From Cyrtodaria siliqua (lineage: Eukaryota > Mollusca > Bivalvia > Adapedonta > Hiatellidae), in assembly GCA_037043455.1 (NCBI GenBank), contig JAWPHD010003097.1:164672-228671 (forward strand): a DNA stretch of 64,000 bases. The letters are read 5' to 3'. A program made the position numbers and the translations under genes. How positions within the stretch are numbered: the first letter of the stretch is position 1; every line of letters starts with the position of its first letter. Positions 11,167-26,100 of this stretch are shown in pieces. Under the pieces are notes generated by a model that made no database searches, was not told the DNA's origin, and saw only the letters and a list, made by a program, of their open reading frames with translations.

Positions 11167-14100
11167 GTGAGTAGTCATTTAATATATTCTATGAGTGAGA
11201 AATATTAATCCATCTTTCAAAATTATCGCGCGGTGAATAGCCCATTTCATTTGGACATTTCATTCGGACTTTCGCCTCATGTTCATTTTATCATTTTTTG
11301 TTCATGTTCATTAAAGGTCTTCATCATGATCACTGCATTGTTTCAGGTGCTATCTCGCTCGAATTGAATTGAATGTTGTTTAACGGCTCATCAACACAGT
11401 ACAGGTTATTTGGAGCCGCCCCAGAGAGAGGGGAAGGATACATAGGAATCCGGGAACCTGCCCTACTCTTATTATCGAATAGATTCCTATGGTTCTTTAA
11501 CGTGCTCGGAGGATAGACCGATACACGGGACCGCCCGGTTTACGTCCCCATCCGACGGACGAGGCTAAGAAAATCTCGCTCGAATCAAAAGAGCAGTGGC
11601 AGAAAAACAGTAAACGTGGCTCCAGCGTAAATGGAGTTTCTACGATAGAATTTGTAGCAACTCTGCAGTTCAGGGTGAAACGGTTCTAGGCCCATTTTCC
11701 ATATTTTATCTCGATGTACATGGAAGATGAGCCTGGTATGTTCATGCCTGTTAGGCGTCATATAACCTTTTCATGTGTTGGTGCGCCTTAAAACCCAATT
11801 CAATTCGGACTTTCGCCGAACGATCACGGAAAATATCGAGGTATCTCCGAGTAGCCAAATAGGTCAACTAGTCAAACACTGGTAGGCACATTAAATATTC
11901 GTAGTGGCGGTGCACAGTGCAACCCTTCTATTAAGGATCCCTCCCCTATTATAATTCCAGGAACATAAAACAAGGCCGGTATGTCAAACAACATGTATAC
12001 ATTAAGGTATAATATAATGCCAGCTTAATTTACGTTTCATTTACTGTGTGTAGCCGCCGAGACACATTAATTCTGAAGTAATCGACATAAATATTAAATC
12101 TTGCAATTTTAAAGTCTAGTTTTCACGGGTAATTAGCTTTTCCTTTCAACGTGTATACGAATGGTTGCATAGATAACCAAAGCACGTAAATTGCTATTTA
12201 ATGGTCGTATCCATATAGCCCCAAGCATCTTGGTCACCAGCTTATGGTTACGAGAGTATATGTACACAGCTTATACATAGACTCTTTTCAAATTGAAATT
12301 TAGAACAGTTATTCAAAATTCTAATTTCAGTTTTAAACGCATCAGTCTACTTAAAATGTAGCGCACTATGTCAGCGATCATTTTAGATGATAATTTATTC
12401 ATTGATTTTTTGGTATTATATGCCGATAATAGAGTTATATTAACTGAAGCCAAAGGAAGTGCAAATATCGTCATTGAATATAATGTCAATAGTAGTTATA
12501 CAAGCCGAACAAGACATGTAGCATTCAAGGACCACAGTTAACCAAAACCAGGTATAGAAACAAACAATAATTACAAATATGAATAAAAGGCAAGATATGA
12601 CATCACCAACATCATACAATTTAACAATAGGGCTACTGCCTTGGAATGGCAAAGAAGGTCGCTGGTGGGGACGGATGGGTGTGTGTGGGGGGGGGTGTGG
12701 GGGGGGGGGTGTGGGGAGGGGGATGTGGAGTTGGTTAAACCAGGTTTTAGGGTATCCAAATCTCACTTTTAACATATTGTCATCCCAATAAAACGGTAGT
12801 GTAAATAAAGATATCCCCGCCAGGTTATATTCTCTAACAAACAAGGCAACATTAATAGGCAATATAAGTATTTCACACAGATGAATATAAAAACAAACGC
12901 ACGGAAAGCCACAAAGCATATACTATATGACTTGGCATAAGCCAAGACATATTAAATGCTTGTACACTGAACGTTTACGTTTATAATGAAAAACAGAAGT
13001 AAGAAGAAAGCACGAAAATAAGTTAAGCTAAGCCCGAGTCGCGGTGATATAAGAGCACAATTATATGAATATTCTTTCCCCTATTTTATGACCTAACTTA
13101 CTAAAGTGGAGCCCATTAAACTACGAAATACCATTAAACGTTTGGGGGATGTGTTAAAGAAAGAAAATACTGAAAGTATGTCGTGCGGTAAATTGGATGA
13201 AATTGTATCTTCTTTGTATATCTTCTTTGTAAAGTAAAGACACAATCATGTGGTAAATAACCATTGTTTGCGAGCTGTTGTGGTATAACTTGAATTTAAG
13301 GATTTCCTTATAGATGGTTACACAAAGTTAAAGGCTTTACCTAAATATGGTGACCCAGTTAAATTGAAATAATCTTCACTAAAGCCCTATTCTCATAGCA
13401 ACGTATTAAACCACGTTTAAAGGAACAAAGGTATAACAAAGGAAATAACCATATAGGGATAGTTTGAACACATAGACTATACTCTCACACCCGAGTCAGT
13501 ACAGTTTAAAATGATCAATATTTCAAGACATGCGCATTATAATCATCACCTTAAACAAGAAAAAAAAAGAATTAAAAAAGAAAATGTCTACACGTATTTA
13601 ATAATCGTCGACTTCAATTGTCGTTATTTTATAGCTAATACCAAAGACATGCACACTTTGTTTTGTTAAGACAACCTTTTGAAAAAGATTCAATGTATTT
13701 CCATGATCTTATTCTATACTTTTCGCGTGATACGCATAGATAGCTATTATTCAGAATAACCTCACTACCAATGTTCAGTTGGTTATTATATTACCACGTT
13801 CAATGTTACCTCGTTCAACACGTTCAATGTTACCGCGTTCAATGTTAGAATTTCAATTAAATGGGTAGAAAGTATCATATCTAACAAGTTTCGTTCCGTC
13901 GCTATAACTTCCGGTTTATAAATACTAATGAGGTTCATTTGTTTTCCTTAAAATGCAAATATCTCAAAGGGTTCTCTCTTACGGTAGGATTCAATTCTTA
14001 CTAAGAGTTCCAGCTTTCTTCTGCAGCACTCTGGGTGCGCCGCCAGATTCGTTCAAGAACCGATTAGCTGTTGCAGGCATGTTTGCCTACATTGGAAACT

Positions 14101-17100
14101 AATATCCTCTGTCCCAGTGACTTCCAATTTACGCCAAAGGGACTGTGAGTTGTCCTAATTTCAGTGTTAATTCAGTTGAGTTGTACCCTTCCCAAAGATC
14201 GCAATTTCGGGCCTGAAATTAGTTACAGTGATTTATATTTGCCTACATATCTCAATTGTGTGCTGTTGCCGACTGTACCCATAGCTGTTAATGCTACATC
14301 ATATGCTAGCAGCGGCCAAAGAATTCTATGCAGAATCGTCTACCATTCTCATATGTCAACCCATCTCAAATGTCAACCCATCTCACATGTCAACCCATCT
14401 CAAATGTCAACCCATTCATCCATCTATACATTGTGCCTATATTTTCAAGATGTTATTGTTGTATTTATTTATATTGTGTGTAGGTACGCATTTCATACAG
14501 ATTCCGTTGACAATCGTTACCATCGTTACCATCCATCCCCTCCACAACACCACTCACTATTGCTTATTATCTGAAAATGTCTTCTTTCTTATTTGTTCGT
14601 ATTGATATGTCGAAGAGCATACCACTGCCTTTTCATTCATTTAAATATATAGATGCATTTTATGAGGAAAAATGCCTCAGTTTTTTCTGGAGGTTTATGA
14701 CTATTGTCCGACAGCTTTTGTTATACAACTATCTACTTCTGTTGAGGTCAATGGTTAAAACTATTCATCCAAGGGAGTGACCCGAAGTCTCGGTCAATAG
14801 TTTACTGCTAAGGGTCAATAGTCATTCCCGAGGATGAATAATTTTAACTATTTGCTGAAACAGAAGTAGATAGTTGTTTTATTATATTGAATCGTATAAA
14901 CTGCATTAGTTTGCTTACCTTTTGCTTACGTGTTTACATGCATGACGTCACGTGACGTCACGTCATGGGAAAGCGTCATTATCAGACTACTGACCTGCAA
15001 AAAAAAGACTATTGACCGCAAAACCAGATTGAACCGGATAGGAAACGTTGTAAAGTCAATAGTTCATACTAATGACTTACACGTGATTACCTTATAGCCA
15101 ATGAAAACTACGTATTTAAAATGATATATAATAATTTGTAATGTTCAACGTTACTTTAATCATGCCACCTTCTATACATTTCGTTTTTGATAAACGGTTC
15201 GATGAGCACAATGATTAACTAAGGTTTATGAATTATAAAAAATTAAAATGAACTTGATCTGAACTTGAATGACTCTGAAATGGAATGTTTATGTAAAAAT
15301 CACCTAATAACCGGAACTATGAATGTAATGACGTAAATGTTTGTTTGTTTTTTATTTCAACACATGTAAGGTTATATTTTTTGTGGTGGAGGCAGACCAC
15401 CCACTTTTTCTGGGTTTAACTACAGTACTTTACAACTCCCGCCATCCGTAAGAATCAACACTTCCTGACGTAAATCGTAAATGTAAAACTGTCCGTGACG
15501 TCAAGTTAATACACGTTTTCTGGCGTTTTGTCGAAGAAGGGCCATTAAATTTTCATTTGCGCCAGTCAGTCCGTGGTTCTTTCAGTCCGTCGTCACTTTC
15601 ACCATTAAGCTAAGGACAATGTGTATGGCCATAATATCTAGGCCAAGTTCCATAACCAGCCAGATAGCACATATACTCTAGGATATGTGGTCCTTGGATT
15701 TTAAAAAATAGAAAATTCTTGCGGTTTCCGCTCAATAACATTTATAATTCTTGATGAAACTTGCGATCAATGCATATGTTCGATAACCAGTCAGATCGGA
15801 CATGAAATGCCGGAGTTACGACTCTGGGATATTATTTTTAATTTTCCGATGGAAATTGCTGTGATGGGATTCCGATCACCATTTTGTTTGCATCAGTTTA
15901 TACTAAGGTATGACAAAATTCGGCTTTGTGATCCGAGCTTTTACCACATATCAACTATTTTTTAGCTCGACTATTCGAAGAATAAGAGAGCTTATGTAAT
16001 CACCCCGGGGTCGGCGTCGGCGTCGGCGGTGGCGTCGGCGTCCCACATCAAGGTTTGCGTGTAAGCTGTGTTTACAAGTCTATATCTCTTACATTTCTTA
16101 TCCTAGCACAACCAAATTTTTTTCCTTATAGTATGTTGTAGCAGTATGCATCTTATTACTTCACCCATATTGGGGCATGGGCTCCCTCCTCCCCACCTAC
16201 CCCCCGCCCCCACTCCCCTCCACACCTATATTTTTTTTTTGTTTTTTTTGTTTTTTTTACATATTTCTGTGTTGTTTTAGTCAATTCTTACACATATATG
16301 TTGCAACCCTTCCCGCACCGCCCCCCCCACCCGCCTCTCACCCCCCCCCCCCCCCACCCCAGCCAAAATTGAAACTTTTTTCTTACATATTTGTTTGTTG
16401 TTTTTAGTCAATTCTTACACATATATGTTGCCCCCCTCCCCACAACAACAACCCACATACCAGCCTCTCATCCCCACTTGAAAATATCTATATATATATT
16501 TTTTTAACATATTTCTGTGTTGTTTTAATCAATTCTTACACATATATGTTGCAACCCTCTCCGCCCCACCCTCCCACCACCCCCTGCCTCTGACCCCCCT
16601 CCCCCCCCCCCCCCCACTTGAAACTTTTTTCTTTTTTTTTAAAATATTTCTTTGTTGTTTTAGTCAATTCTTACACATATATGTTTGCCCCCCTCCGCCT
16701 CAAACCCACTCCCCCCTCTTACACTTATATGTTGCTGCCCCCCCCCCCGCACCCCCCCCCCACGTTTTTGTTTTTTACATATTTCTTTGTTGTTTTAGTC
16801 AATTCTTACACATATATGTTGCCCATTCCCCCACAACAATACACGCCCGCCTCTCACCCCCCGCTCCACCCCCCCACTTGAAAATCTATTTTTTTTTACA
16901 TATTTCTGTGTTGTTTTAGTCAATTATTACACATATATGTTGCAACCCTCCCCGCCCCCACCCCACATCCCCCGCCTCTCACCCCCTCTCCCCCCACACA
17001 CTTATATGTTGCCCCCTCCCCCCCGCCCCAAACACACTCCCGCCTCTCCCCCCACCGCTCCCCCCACCCACCCCCACTTGAAACTTTTTTTTTTTACACA

Positions 17101-20100
17101 TTTCTGTGTTGCTTTTGTCAATTCTTACACACATATGTTGCCCCCTCCCCGCCCCCCCCCCCCACCCCACCCCACAACCGCCTGTCATCGCCCCCCACTT
17201 GATTTTTTTTTTACATATTTCTTTGTTGTTTTAGTCAATTCTTACACATATATGTTGCCCCCCCCCCCCCCACCCCCCTCCCCACCAACCCACTCCCGCC
17301 TCTCACCTCCGCTCCCCCCTCCACTCCATCTTGAAACTCTTTTTTTTTTTTTTACATATTTCTGTGTTGCCTTTGTCAATTATTAAACATGTTGCCCCCT
17401 TCCCCCCGCCTCCCCTCCCCCGTCACTCCCAACACCCACACCCCATCCCCACCCCCGCCACAATCAAAAACTCGAAACTAGAATACTTTTTTTTTTGTTT
17501 TACATATTTCTGTTTTTTTGTCAATTCTTACACATAGCTTCTTACACATAATGTTGCTAACTCACCACAACGCCCTGCTTCTCTCCCTCCCCCTCCCTCT
17601 CACCCCCACCCCCACTCGAAACTCCCACACACACTTCCCGCCTCCCACACACTCGAAACCCCCACACACACTCTCCGCCTCCCACACACTACTACCCCCC
17701 CACCCCCCCACTGGAAATTTTTTCTTCTTTTTTTACATATTAATTTCTGTGTTTTTGTCAAGTCTTACACATTCTTGCAACCCCCCCCCCACCCCCCCCC
17801 CCCCCCCACCCCCACCCCACCCACCCACTCTCCTCAATCTATTTTTTTGTTTTAATTGTTTTTACCATATTTTTGTGTTGTTTTGGTGAATTATTACATA
17901 GCTTCTTACACATATATGTTGCCCTCACCCACCCCCACCCCGCACTCCCCCCACCATCCACCCCCACCTCTCTCCCACCCCCACCCCGCACCCCACTCAA
18001 AACTCTTATGTTCTTGTTTTTCACTTATTATGTGTGATTCAAAGTAAGCATCAAAGTTATCTCCAATTTATATAAAACAGCAGTGTTCACATTAAATAAG
18101 AATATTATCAAGGACAGGGATAACCTTCATTAACTATTCTGGGTTTCGAGTGATAAAAAACGCAAAAACAATTGACATTAATCTTGTCATTATAATGAAA
18201 TAACGAACCGAAGTTTTAAATTTTAAAATTATCTCCCTTTATATTGAAATAAGAACAAAATTATAATTTCTGTAAAGCAGGTAAATTAAAACACTTTTTT
18301 TTCCAAATATCGTTTTAAAAATGATTTCCTGCATATACTTGTTAATTATTTTAATTATATAATTAATGGCAGCTGAAGCACATAGCCTTGAATCTGCTCA
18401 ATGGGATTTACCATGTTATTTATATGCTAAACTTATTTCTTCAGTATATATGGAAAAAGAAACGCATAATCAGAAAATTGTGTAGATTACACTATATAAT
18501 TCCACGTAATATTCCAGATATATCTCAACGTATTTTGTACAACAAGGGGCTACAACTAATTACAGAAAGGACAACTCTGTCATGTAGTAGACCTTTTAGT
18601 CAAAGTATACACTGTTACACAAAATTCATAAATGTTGGAAGTTTCGCTTGAAAAGGTCAAGCCATTTCAATATTGTGTTTAATGTTAAGCGATTGCAACG
18701 TTTAAAGCCTACGTTTGCTCACCTACTTCACTTGTAGCATGGTCACTGATTATTCACTTAAGTGTTTCATTTCTTCATATTTCTTCGTAACAATTGCCAT
18801 AGGAATAGTAATTTATATTCTAATATCAAAGGTCATGGTCACAGTCAGGGTGCTCAAAGGTCAAGATAAATAGATAATTTTATTTCAAAATTCCAGTAGA
18901 CTGAGCCCATGCGGGTAATACATGGTAACAGTTAAAGAATTGAATTGAATTGGATTTTATGGTCGCACCAACAGCTAAGGTCATATGGCGACTTTCCAGC
19001 TTCCACTGGTGGAGGAAGACCCCAGGTGCCCCTCCGGGAAATTTTCGTGCACGGGCGGCCACCTGGGTAGAACCACCGACGTTCCGCAAGCCAGCTGGAT
19101 AGCTTCCTCACATAAAGATTCCTAGGCCCCTGAGGGATCGAACCTACAGCGGTGAGGGGCAAGTGATTGCAAGTCAGAGACTCTAACCACTCGGCCACGG
19201 ACGCCCCAGGACAGTTAAAGAAGTATGACATCACAATGAAAGACAGCATATGCATGTACACACTTAATGTGCACTGACGAGACGGTGTTTGTAAATGTTC
19301 ATGAATATTTGTATATTAACACAAGTTAACGTAAGAATATTTATAATACACATATCTATATACGTAAGAATATTTACACATATCTATATTAACACAAGTT
19401 AACGTAAGAGTATTTATAATACACATATCTATATTAACACAAGTTAACTACACTGAACATGTTATACAAAAACCTATCTACAAGTTGATATTTATACATG
19501 GCGTAGTCGCTTGCTTCTTGTTCGCAAGGTTTAAGTTGTGTTTAATTTAATACGGATAACAAATATAGGGAAAATGAAACGCGATCATTACGATTTCAAT
19601 TCCCAAATCAGCTTATTGCCTTTAATACAGTAGCGCTGCTTGATTGAACCTGTAAATAATAGGACAAAGGATAAGGTAAAATGTAAATAATACGGACAAA
19701 GGATAGATCGGCCCAACACTTTAGGTCACACAATGTAATAGTCTATTTTTGATGACTGGTTATTCAAAAATAACGCAAACAAAGCTGACGGCTTAACCCT
19801 TTCGCTGCCACAGTCGAAAACACTGATCAAGACCACTCGGTAAGAATGTTCAAATTTTAGCAGACGACACTTGAAATTTGGCGGCGAAAAGGTTAATGGA
19901 ACTGCGATAAAAAAACAAGTGTGTATTAACTAGTTTATAGTGTATGCTGTTTAGTTAGGTTATCATAACAATTACAGTCTGTATGTGTCCAATGATTACG
20001 ATTTAAAATTAAACTTTCGGTAGTTGGTCTGCGAACACTCCACCCCTACCCAGTGATTTGGGAAAAAAAGCCATAAAACGTCAATAAGCGTGTTTTTGTT

Positions 20101-23100
20101 GATTGTGTTTGTTAGTTACATAAAAGCTGAAACAACTGTCTAATATGGTTGATATTTTTTAAGCGATGTAGTTATTAATATAGGTAAATTAACATCTGCA
20201 GAAAGTATAGAAGACAAAGAATACACGTAAACTTTTGTGTTGCATTTGTTTTAACATCTGACCAAATTGTCGGCCATAAAAATAGAACCGCGATTCGCAC
20301 TAGCTAGTTTTATGAATGGCGTACCGATAAAAGTTGCACGCACGAGAACAGTTTGAATACAGTTGTTCTATGGTCACGTGCACAAGTCTGGTTTGTTATC
20401 GGTTGAATTTATATTTGTTTCGTGACGTTGCTAGTTGTGTATTATTATGTCAAGTGTTACAGTTTTGTATTCGTATTATTTCTACGTCTATGGGAAGCCT
20501 TTAGTATGATACCGTTATCAACGAATGCACCACATACGTGTATCACACTCAACAGCTTTAAAGGGACAGGAGGCGATCTGGAAGAATAAGGAGTGTCAGT
20601 CCAAACACGAATAAAACCATCATAATTCGTTTCCGTTGCATATTCAATGCACATATGCACCAAACTAGGCACCTTCAAAGAATCGATTTAATTATTGTTA
20701 ATGAAATATTTTTATTTAGAAAACTCGACGACTCGGTTGGTTTTGGAGCATAAATAATTAATATTAACTTCTATAATAGTTTAAGGCTATAATAAATCAT
20801 TGTTTTGTGATCTTTGCGGAACGTCGGTGGTTCTACCAAGTACCCGCCCGTGCACGAACATTGCCCTGAGAGGCACCTGGGGTCTTCCTCCACCAGTGGA
20901 AGCTGGAAAGTCGCCATTTGACCTTAGCTGTTGTTGCGACTATAAAATTCAATTTAATTCAATTGTTTTGAGATCTAACTATGCTGTTATTTTATACATG
21001 TAATATGTACTACAGCTAGAAATATGAACCTCATTTGAATTAATATTGATGATTTAAAAATAAAAAGCACCGTCTCATAGTATTTTCCAGTCTAAATTAT
21101 TTCATAAATAACTCAACTGAACCTAATATACGGTTTATTTAATGCATGTGCACATCTCATATAACACAGGAGAATATTGTGAGCAATATTAGTCTTGTAT
21201 CTATATTAGCACCAGCTACTCTCATGGCGTTCCATATGTGAAGACAAGCGTGACTCATGCTCGACTCCTTTTTAACAGCCCATTACCTTTCATAGTGTAT
21301 GTACACGCCCTTAAGTACCATACACTTTATTTGAATGTTTATAAAGACATATAATGACATGCACTATTTGTTCGCATGAACGTTAATGAAACGTGATATA
21401 CATCGACTTTTTCTATGAATACGCCTTTTATTGAGTAATATAATACTGGATCGCCAGTCTTCACCAAATATCAAGTTAACCGTCGTCAGCGATTATTCGT
21501 CACAAATAAAAGATGATACTTATTTAAATTTTATTAGATTCTCACTTTATCATGAGATTGTAAAAAAGAAAAAAAAACTAAATCGCTGACTCAGGGTTGC
21601 CATAATGAAACGTAAATACTTTATTCGGTGTGCCATAATCAACCATACATCATTCACACGGGTTTGCAATAATAAAACATCCATCATGTACTCAGGGTTG
21701 TCATAACGAACCATAAATAAATTCTCCAGGTTTGCCGGAACGAAACATATGTCACGGATTCAGGGTTGCCATTATAAAACTTAAATCGTTCAGTCAGATT
21801 TGCCGTTAATATGCCCTTGTTATTATTGTAACATATCACAACTATCTCAGTATCCCGAGGATCAAATTTAGTCAAATTATGCCAGTGCCCTTAAATGATT
21901 ATCAAACTGTTTGTTCCATTAAAAGGGTTGTTGCACTATTTTCAAACAAGATTTATTTAAAAAGGGTCTGACAACCTTAAAAATAGATGAAAGAATTATC
22001 AAAATGAAATGAAAAATAAATGAGATAATACCTATTGAAAATTTGCAAAGAACATAAATGGAGGCGGCCATCTTGGAACGATGACGTCATCGCGCCTTTT
22101 TACTATATATGGCATATTGACAAACAATATTATAAAGCAAAGAAAATCACTGCAAAATGATTTAAAAAAATATACAGATGTAAAATATATAAAGTGTATA
22201 CTTATTTTTCATTTCCATTGATTTTCTTTGCTTAAAAAGACATTTAATCAATATGCCAGATATGGTAAAAAGGCGCGATGATGTCATCGTTCAAAGATGG
22301 CCGCCTCTATTTGTGTTTCTTTGCAAATTTCAATAGATCATACCTCCTTTATTTTTCATGGCACTTCGATAATTCTTTCAGCTTTTTTCAAGATGTTAAG
22401 AGCCCTTTGAAATAAACATGTTTGAACATAGTGCATCAACCCCTTTAACGATCCCTTTTACGATACATTCCATTGGGGTGTATAGAATCATCGATTCTAA
22501 AAGAATCATTTTCTATTTAAATTTAAATTTTCTCAGCTTCTGTAGTTTAGATTATTTTAAAATAGTCCCGGCTTGAAGGTATGTCAAACTATAATCATAC
22601 ATGTATGCAGCAGTGAAACGGTTTGGTGCATTTTTAATGCAAAATATATCACGTAGTTTATCACCTCAGAAAAAATGATTCTTTACTGACTGAATCAAAT
22701 GTACTTTTGAAATAAAAAATTCATACTACCACAGTAAACTGAGATATGAATGTTTGCTGTTATAACATATTTTAGAGACAAAAGTCAAAGTGTAATCATC
22801 ATTAGCTTGTTAAAGTTTGGCACTTCTAGAGATGTATCGGTGCAAATTAACCCATTAACATTCACAGTTATAGGACATCAATTTCAGAATTTGTTCTATT
22901 ATACAACTAAAAGAGTAAATGTAAATCAAAAACAAAATAGATGTTTTCCTTTCATTTTAAATTTAGCCGTTTTACCAAAGCGATTTTATACCCCTTAACC
23001 CAGTTTAATATTTTTAAAAATAAAATAAAATCATTTCTGTATCACGTATTTAGATTTTGGGTTGCGCCGAGGAAACGACGCCAAACAAATAGTGTCACAT

Positions 23101-26100
23101 ATTTTATTTCAAAATCCGGTCTCAAAGTTATGTTATATTTACTTTTTACCGTTCTCATTTTTTCATGGTGGACTTTTTACGGTCGTTGTGTTACGTTATA
23201 TCCAAGTTTTCTTGTTTTATACTCATGTACATGTCTGTCTTTCCGTTCGACCATTCGACGTTCAGTTAATTAGTCTCGATACGGATTATATAAAAGGGTC
23301 TTGTTTTCCGTCTAAACTAAATCATAATTTCACTATAATAAGTGATTTCAGTAAGTGGTTCAATTTATTGGACTTCCAAATAAGGAGAAACTAAGCTCCG
23401 CCTATCATTGTGCGTGTAGGAACGCTCGAAAATCAGAGGAAATTAGATCTGACAGCTGTCAATTAAGTGGTCGCTGCTAGAGGTTATAATAGCGTAAATG
23501 AGTCTCCATACCCCTTCCATAGTTAAGTTAGAATGTAGACAACCTGTTCAAAACTCAAACCTGGTTAGAATTCTGGGAAACTTAGTTTATCATGCAAAGA
23601 AACATGTCTGCTATTAAACATCAACAAGGAAATAAGGGGTTGAATATCTTCTAAGAATCATTTCTTTAGCTGTCTAATAACACCGGGTCAAAGGTCGACG
23701 CTAGTTGTACCACTTGCAATTTCATACCCTGTCTACTTTGATTTCTGAAATGTATATCAAAAACTGTCAAAAGCATGTTGAGCTGCATTTTCAAATATCA
23801 ACAACATGTCCAGAATATATTACAGCCAAAAACTAACAGGAAAGTGTGTAGCACTCATTAATACAGAACTACTTTCGACAGCACCAGGCGAGCACATCCG
23901 GGGCTGATTTAGCGTAATTCAACATAGGCAGTAGTCGGTTTATACTACAGCTCACATGCAGAGAGAAGTAAGCTGCCAGAGAATGAACATGTTGAAATAT
24001 AAGTCGATTAATGACCGCTTTCTTGAATTTTAAAACAAAATCCGCCAGAGAATGGTCGGGTTGAAATCTGCCAGAGAATGGTCGGGTTGAAATCCGCCAG
24101 AGAATGGTCGGGTTGAAATCCGCCAGAGAATGGTCGGGTTGAAATCCGCCAGAGAATGGTCGGGTTGAAAGAAAAGTCGGTTGCTGATCACTTTTTAGAA
24201 TTTTAAAGAAAATAATAATAGCACAATGACAGGCGAAGTGGATTAATCTAGAACAGACTTTCAAGGTGTTGTTTCAATAACAGTTATTTTCAATGTGCAT
24301 GTAACAATACCAAATGCAAGTTTCTTATGGGACTAATAAAAAGATACAACACAAACCATCCGAAGGGAACTCTTACCTATATTAAAAATTGCTGACACAT
24401 TATTACCTAAAAGCAACTTAAAACGTAATTAAAGGGACGTTTAAACACGCAATCAAGTAATGGATAGTAGTGTATCATTATCATAGATGGGTACTATAAG
24501 GGACGTCGCGGCATTTGCGGTCAGTGACTAGTCATACTTTGTTTTGCTCCGTACTCTATCCACAATCTGTACCTGTAACATGCAGAGAAATCGTTTGTTA
24601 TGGAGCTTACGGATGTTCAAAAGCTATGTGATTGTGGTAACTATCACAAATCCACTAATTTTCAATAAAAAAACCGTCCCATTTTGTAATTTTCTACGAG
24701 AGTGTATATTCTGTTTTCACTGGTTTCCCGTAATAAAATGAATTGTTATTAAACGACTCAATACAGTAAAAGGCTATTTCAAGCCCCCACCACCCACCCC
24801 ATCCCTACCCCAGATATAAAGGGGCAAGAAACATACGCAATCGTGAACCGTGCCTACCCTTACTATCGAATAAGATAGCTCTCTACGGCTCATGAACGTA
24901 CACGACGCAGGATGGTAACCAATACACGGGACCGCCCGGTTCATATTTCCATCCGACGGACGTGGGGTATTGCCTATACTCACACCGAAGTAGCCCAGAG
25001 GCACCGATGTGTCTCGAACACGTCACCTCTGGATTTAGAATCGAACGTTCTATCCTCTGGTAAAGGGAACTATTTCTGCCTATCTATGTTCACGTTTTGT
25101 CATTAGCATAATGCCCAGTTGTACTATATGTAACTCTCTTGAAATTATTCAGTGACAGAAAATCTAACAAACTCACATATACGATATGAAGCAGGTGTAA
25201 CTAAGGAAACATCAAAACCACAGTATAGGTTATTAAGAGCCGCCTCAGAGAGAGTGAAAGGATACATAGGAAGGGCTTAATTGCATCTATTTTCAGTTAA
25301 GTTACTAACTAAAAGATGGTTTGACGCATTTTCTAGTTTAGGAAGCTTATGCGGTTGAATGGACTTAAAACCAGTTACTAGGTGCATAAGCACGATATTA
25401 TAAACGCAACATATGGATTAAATTATTCTATAACAGCTGGGATTTGATGGGATATTTGGCGATATAGTTAATTTAAATAAATTCGACCATTTTGAAGTTT
25501 ATAGCAGAGCCTATTGAGAAAAGGTAGATTATATTATCGTCATTTAACTGCGACACCGTATTTGTTATTTTAATGTATTTATTAAAATCTCTTTATGTGA
25601 AAATCACTCAGACGAAGACGTGAACTTTGAAAGATTTGGACTGATTTGACTTACATGTGCTTGGATATTTATGGGGCTTTTCACAATATATAGGGCAGTT
25701 ATTTTAACATGAGATATAGGTACCCATGCATAGACATAAAATAGCAAAAAAACAAAAGGAGTTACATTTCAACAAACATCACAACTATGTAATGTATATA
25801 TACTCTAAAGGTAACTTGCTATATAATTATGTTAATAATACACCTAAAATGTATAGAATGAAATCACATTGTCCGTACATTCTGGTAATTTGAAGAGTGT
25901 AATATTCTGGTGTAAGAAATCTACAAAATGACATCTGTCGAACAACGAATATTTACATACTTATGCAGGACGACATATTAAACACGTTGTTAAGTACCCA
26001 GAGCATTTTCACAAATGGCGTTGGTGCGTCATCTTGCGCAACATCTTCGTCGCATTACTCGAATGTAAATCGAAGGTTTCCATATTGGTTACGTCATCGC

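Noticed and set aside
22941..23394. Possible small membrane protein (two overlapping 110-residue frames)
   Set aside because: AT-rich, overlapping in different frames, no conserved motif and no splice or promoter context.
23869..24264. 131-residue minus-strand frame
   Set aside because: Central portion is the 26-bp minisatellite translated; flanks show no domain.
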